Below are positions 8,151 to 10,584 of a DNA stretch of 10,584 bases, piece by piece. Origin of the DNA: Azovibrio restrictus (GTDB taxonomy: Bacteria; Pseudomonadota; Gammaproteobacteria; Burkholderiales; Rhodocyclaceae); the NCBI GenBank assembly GCA_003252145.1, contig QKDJ01000343.1, forward strand, positions 1 to 10,584, read 5' to 3'. The notes beneath the pieces are model-generated. The model saw nothing but the letters and a program-made list of their open reading frames with translations, was not told the DNA's origin and did no database searches. Numbering within the stretch: the stretch's first letter is position 1; each line of letters starts with the position of its first letter. The position numbers were made by a program, and so were the translations under genes.

Positions 8151-8188
8151 GTTCGCCGCGTTTGCCGCAGTATGGCAACGCGGCGAAC
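8151..8188 (+). other. Long perfect-armed hairpin, no T-tract
   Basis: GTTCGCCGCGTT (8151-8162) is the exact reverse complement of AACGCGGCGAAC (8177-8188). Including the inner TGCC/GGCA bases, the stem reaches about 15 bp with a single bulged T and a 7-nt loop GCAGTAT (8167-8173). The following bases are GCCATTTCAG, so the T-run of an intrinsic terminator is absent. Options are a 3'-end RNA stabiliser for the upstream transcript, a Rho-linked pause, a REP-like palindromic element, or a protein-binding palindrome. The sequence shows the structure clearly but not which role applies. Confidence 0.8.
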
Positions 8189-8305
8189 GCCATTTCAGCG
8201 GGGTGTTTTCGCAGCACGGCTTTTCCTGACACGCTTTTCCAAGCTGTTTGGAACGCCCTCTGATAACATTCGCGAACCTTTTTCTGGCGTCACATTCAGC
8301 TTTTC

Positions 8306-10240
8306 ATGATTTCCGCTTTTTCTCCCGAAGGGCCGCTGGCCAAAGCCATTCCCGGCTTTCGCATGCGCCAGCAGCAAGTGGAGATGGCGGAGCGAATTGC
8401 CGAAGCCATCCGTACCCAGCAGACCTTCATTGCCGAAGCAGGTACCGGAACGGGAAAAACCTTTGCCTATCTGGTTCCCGCCCTCTCCTCGGGGGGTAAG
8501 GTCATCATTTCCACGGGTACCAAGACCCTGCAGGACCAGCTCTTCAACAAGGATCTTCCCCTGGTTCGGGATGCCCTGAAAGCGCCGGTTCAGGTGGCCC
8601 TGCTCAAGGGGCGGGCCAACTATGTGTGCCATTACTATCTGCGACGGGCCGTGGAGGAGGGGCGTTTCCATAGCCGGGAAGAGGTCAGTCATCTGGCCAA
8701 GATTCAGCGTTTCTTCAAAATCACCCGCACCGGGGACAAATCGGAATGCGGAGATGTGCCGGAAAACTCCCCCGTCTGGAATGCGGTGACTTCCACCCGG
8801 GACAACTGCCTGGGCCAGGAATGTCCCGACCATAAGGATTGCCACGTGCTGGCCGCCCGGCGGGATGCCATGGAGGCGGATCTGGTGGTGGTCAATCATC
8901 ACCTCTTTTTTGCTGACGTGATGTTGCGGGACGAGGGCATGGCCGAACTGCTGCCCGCCTGCAATACGGTGATTTTCGACGAAGCCCACCAGTTGCCCGA
9001 AGTGGCGACCCTGTTCTTCGGCAACAACATTTCCACCTCTCAGGTCATTGATCTGGCCCGGGATATCAAGGTGGAAGGCTTGGCCTCGGCTCGGGATTGT
9101 CTGGATCTGCAAAACATCCTGCCCGGCCTGGAACGGGCCGCCAAGGATTTGCGCCTCTCCGTAGGTGTGGATACGGGCCGCTTCTCCGCACCTCAGCTGG
9201 AGGATCGGCACGAGTTCCCACCTGCGCTTGAACATCTGCTGCAGATGCTGGGCAATACGGCCGCCATTCTGGAAACCCAGGCCCAACGTTCCGAGGGACT
9301 GGAAAAGTGCTGGCAGCGGGCCATTGAGCTGCGCCAGGGATTTGCCGCCTGGCAGGAAGGTAGTGGCGAGGGCATGGTGCGCTGGGGCGAAGCCTTTACC
9401 CAGTCCCTGCAACTCAATGCCACGCCCCTTTCCGTGGCCGACATCTTTCAAAAGCAGATGGGGGGACATCCAAGGGCTTGGGTTTTCACCTCCGCTACCC
9501 TGGCCGTGCAGGGGCGTTTCCAGCACTATCAGGCTGAACTGGGGCTGTGGAGTGCGGAAACCGGATTCTGGGAAAGCCCCTTCGATTACGATCAGCAGGC
9601 CATTCTCTACGCCCCCCAGGCCATGCCCGAGCCCAACTCCTGGGGTTATACGGATGCGGTGGTGGAAGCCGCCTTGCCCCTGGTGGAAGCTTGCGGCGGT
9701 GGGGTGTTCTTCCTGTGCACCAGCCTCAAGGCCATGCGTCGCACCCATGAGTTGCTGCAGGAATTCCTGACGGACAAGGGCCTGGAAATGCCCCTTTTCC
9801 TGCAAGGAGAGAGTGGCAAAAACGAACTGCTGGAACGTTTTCGCCGGGCAGGCAATGGCATCCTCGTGGGCAGCCAGAGTTTCTGGGAAGGGGTGGATGT
9901 GCGAGGCGAGGCCCTGTCCCTCGTGGTCATCGACAAACTGCCCTTTGCTCCGCCTGATGATCCGGTTCTGTCTGCCCGTATCGAGGAAATGAACAAGGCC
10001 GGGCGCAATGCCTTCATGGAATACCAGTTGCCCCGGGCCGTCATCAATGTGAAGCAGGGGGCAGGGCGCCTGATTCGCACCGAATCGGATCGGGGCGTAC
10101 TCATGATCTGCGATCCCCGCATGCTTAACAAACCCTATGGCAAACGGGTCTGGCGCAGTCTGCCGCCCATGAAACGCACCCGGGAATTGGCCGTGGTGCT
10201 GGACTTTTTCCGGAATCCTCAACCGTGTTCGACCAGCTGA
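8306..10240 (+). CDS. yoaA: Iron-sulfur ATP-dependent DNA helicase, YoaA/DinG type
   Basis: This 644-residue protein belongs to the XPD/DinG superfamily 2 helicases, which unwind DNA 5' to 3' using an Fe-S domain and act in repair. Visible parts are the N-terminal GPLAKAIPGFRMRQQQ, Walker A AGTGTGKT with Lys51, and four Fe-S ligands Cys108, Cys168, Cys173 and Cys179 (DNCLGQECPDHKDC). The DEAH box is at 225-228 within VVNHHLFF...FDEAHQLPEV, followed by FTSATL, SFWEGVDVRGE and the arginine-finger motif QGAGRLIRTESDRG (584-597). Its length and motif wording resemble E. coli YoaA (about 636 residues) more than DinG (about 716); this rests on recalled sequences. The ATG at 8306 has almost no Shine-Dalgarno sequence, but the conserved N-terminus rules out the later Met codons. 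TGATAA at 8261 is a weak -10 candidate, and no LexA-type CTG-N10-CAG box was found upstream. The last 16 nt overlap the next gene. Confidence 0.93.
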   Translation: MISAFSPEGPLAKAIPGFRMRQQQVEMAERIAEAIRTQQTFIAEAGTGTGKTFAYLVPALSSGGKVIISTGTKTLQDQLFNKDLPLVRDALKAPVQVALLKGRANYVCHYYLRRAVEEGRFHSREEVSHLAKIQRFFKITRTGDKSECGDVPENSPVWNAVTSTRDNCLGQECPDHKDCHVLAARRDAMEADLVVVNHHLFFADVMLRDEGMAELLPACNTVIFDEAHQLPEVATLFFGNNISTSQVIDLARDIKVEGLASARDCLDLQNILPGLERAAKDLRLSVGVDTGRFSAPQLEDRHEFPPALEHLLQMLGNTAAILETQAQRSEGLEKCWQRAIELRQGFAAWQEGSGEGMVRWGEAFTQSLQLNATPLSVADIFQKQMGGHPRAWVFTSATLAVQGRFQHYQAELGLWSAETGFWESPFDYDQQAILYAPQAMPEPNSWGYTDAVVEAALPLVEACGGGVFFLCTSLKAMRRTHELLQEFLTDKGLEMPLFLQGESGKNELLERFRRAGNGILVGSQSFWEGVDVRGEALSLVVIDKLPFAPPDDPVLSARIEEMNKAGRNAFMEYQLPRAVINVKQGAGRLIRTESDRGVLMICDPRMLNKPYGKRVWRSLPPMKRTRELAVVLDFFRNPQPCSTS

Positions 10241-10584
10241 TTGCCACCCTGCCCGGAAACAGCCACGAAGCTGCTAGTCGGCTCAACCGTGAATGCGTTT
10301 GCCTGTCCACCGACCACAGCCTGCTGCAGGCCGCCCTGGAGGCGGGTGGTGGGCTGGATTATTCCCGCCTGCGGGAAACCCGTCCCCACCTGTTTTCCGA
10401 CACGGTGGTCTTCGTGGGCGCCCATGCCTTGCAGTTCATGGCCGACACCATTACCGCCATCGAACAGGTAGTGGCCTTACCGGCCTTCCAGGAGGCCGCA
10501 CTGGCCCGGGCTCCGGCCATCGCCAAAAAGGACCCGGGACACCCGGGTGTGTTTCTGGGCTACGACTTTCACCTGGGGCCGGAC
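10225..10584 (+). CDS. Unknown protein, possibly ATP-grasp related (partial, 3' end missing)
   Basis: The frame starts at GTG 10225, inside the last codons of the helicase gene (16-nt overlap, different frame), and stays open for 120 codons to the window edge. No other in-frame start is near. The readable part begins VFDQLIATLPGNSHEAASRL and includes HLFSDTVVFVGAHALQFMADTITAIEQV. It ends GVFLGYDFHLGPD. The closing GYDFHLGPD resembles the strand-turn that precedes a Leu-Ile-Glu-Ile-Asn-Thr-Asn metal-binding segment in some ATP-grasp-like proteins of proteobacteria, but that segment would lie beyond the window, so the assignment is a guess. No signal peptide or membrane helix is seen. Codon use is like the helicase. 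The overlap implies translational coupling with the helicase, though not necessarily a shared function. Confidence 0.7.
   Translation, partial: MFDQLIATLPGNSHEAASRLNRECVCLSTDHSLLQAALEAGGGLDYSRLRETRPHLFSDTVVFVGAHALQFMADTITAIEQVVALPAFQEAALARAPAIAKKDPGHPGVFLGYDFHLGPD

Noticed and set aside
8195..10222. Minus-strand open frame of 675 codons opposite the helicase gene
   Set aside because: It has the same codon-register shadow effect, no ribosome-binding site and no recognisable domain, while the sense frame carries a full set of helicase motifs.
1..10584. tRNA or rRNA genes, CRISPR arrays, insertion sequences, phage or defence genes
   Set aside because: I looked for these on both strands and saw no cloverleaf, regularly spaced repeat, transposase or toxin-antitoxin signature. 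The window is mostly core metabolism.

Overview
The window is an ordinary bacterial chromosomal segment that is almost entirely protein-coding on the + strand. It is moderately GC-rich. The gene order (sdhE, gltA, sucA, sucB, lpd) and the protein sequences suggest a Betaproteobacterium, plausibly of the Rhodocyclales type. That placement is an inference from recalled family sequences and was not searched.

Positions 1-7251 are the end of a TCA-cycle cluster. The window opens inside sdhE, the flavinylation factor for succinate dehydrogenase; its missing start and probably sdhCDAB lie to the left. gltA (type II citrate synthase) follows and ends in a clear intrinsic terminator. Next come sucA, sucB and lpd, the E1, E2 and E3 components of the 2-oxoglutarate dehydrogenase complex. 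sucA and sucB are 18 nt apart and clearly coupled. sucB and lpd are separated by a terminator-like hairpin, and lpd ends in a textbook terminator with a GAAA tetraloop. Catalytic residues are intact in gltA, sucA, sucB and lpd. Together these genes make citrate, convert 2-oxoglutarate to succinyl-CoA with NADH formation, and mature the FAD enzyme that oxidises succinate.

Positions 7252-8305 are the least conventional part. A possible promoter and a small dyad precede a gene for a 246-residue low-complexity protein of unknown function (7376-8116). A 189-nt gap follows, holding two adjacent hairpins. The second has about 15 base pairs and lacks a T-tract. Its left flank and arm can also pair with a segment just upstream of the next gene.

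Positions 8306-10584 carry a complete XPD/DinG-superfamily iron-sulfur DNA helicase that resembles YoaA. Overlapping its end by 16 nt is the start of a second gene, cut off by the window edge, which may encode a protein related to ATP-grasp enzymes.

I found no tRNA, rRNA, CRISPR array, insertion sequence, phage gene or defence system. The best leads are modest: the unknown low-complexity protein, the paired hairpins, the intra-operon terminator before lpd, and the unknown gene coupled to the helicase.
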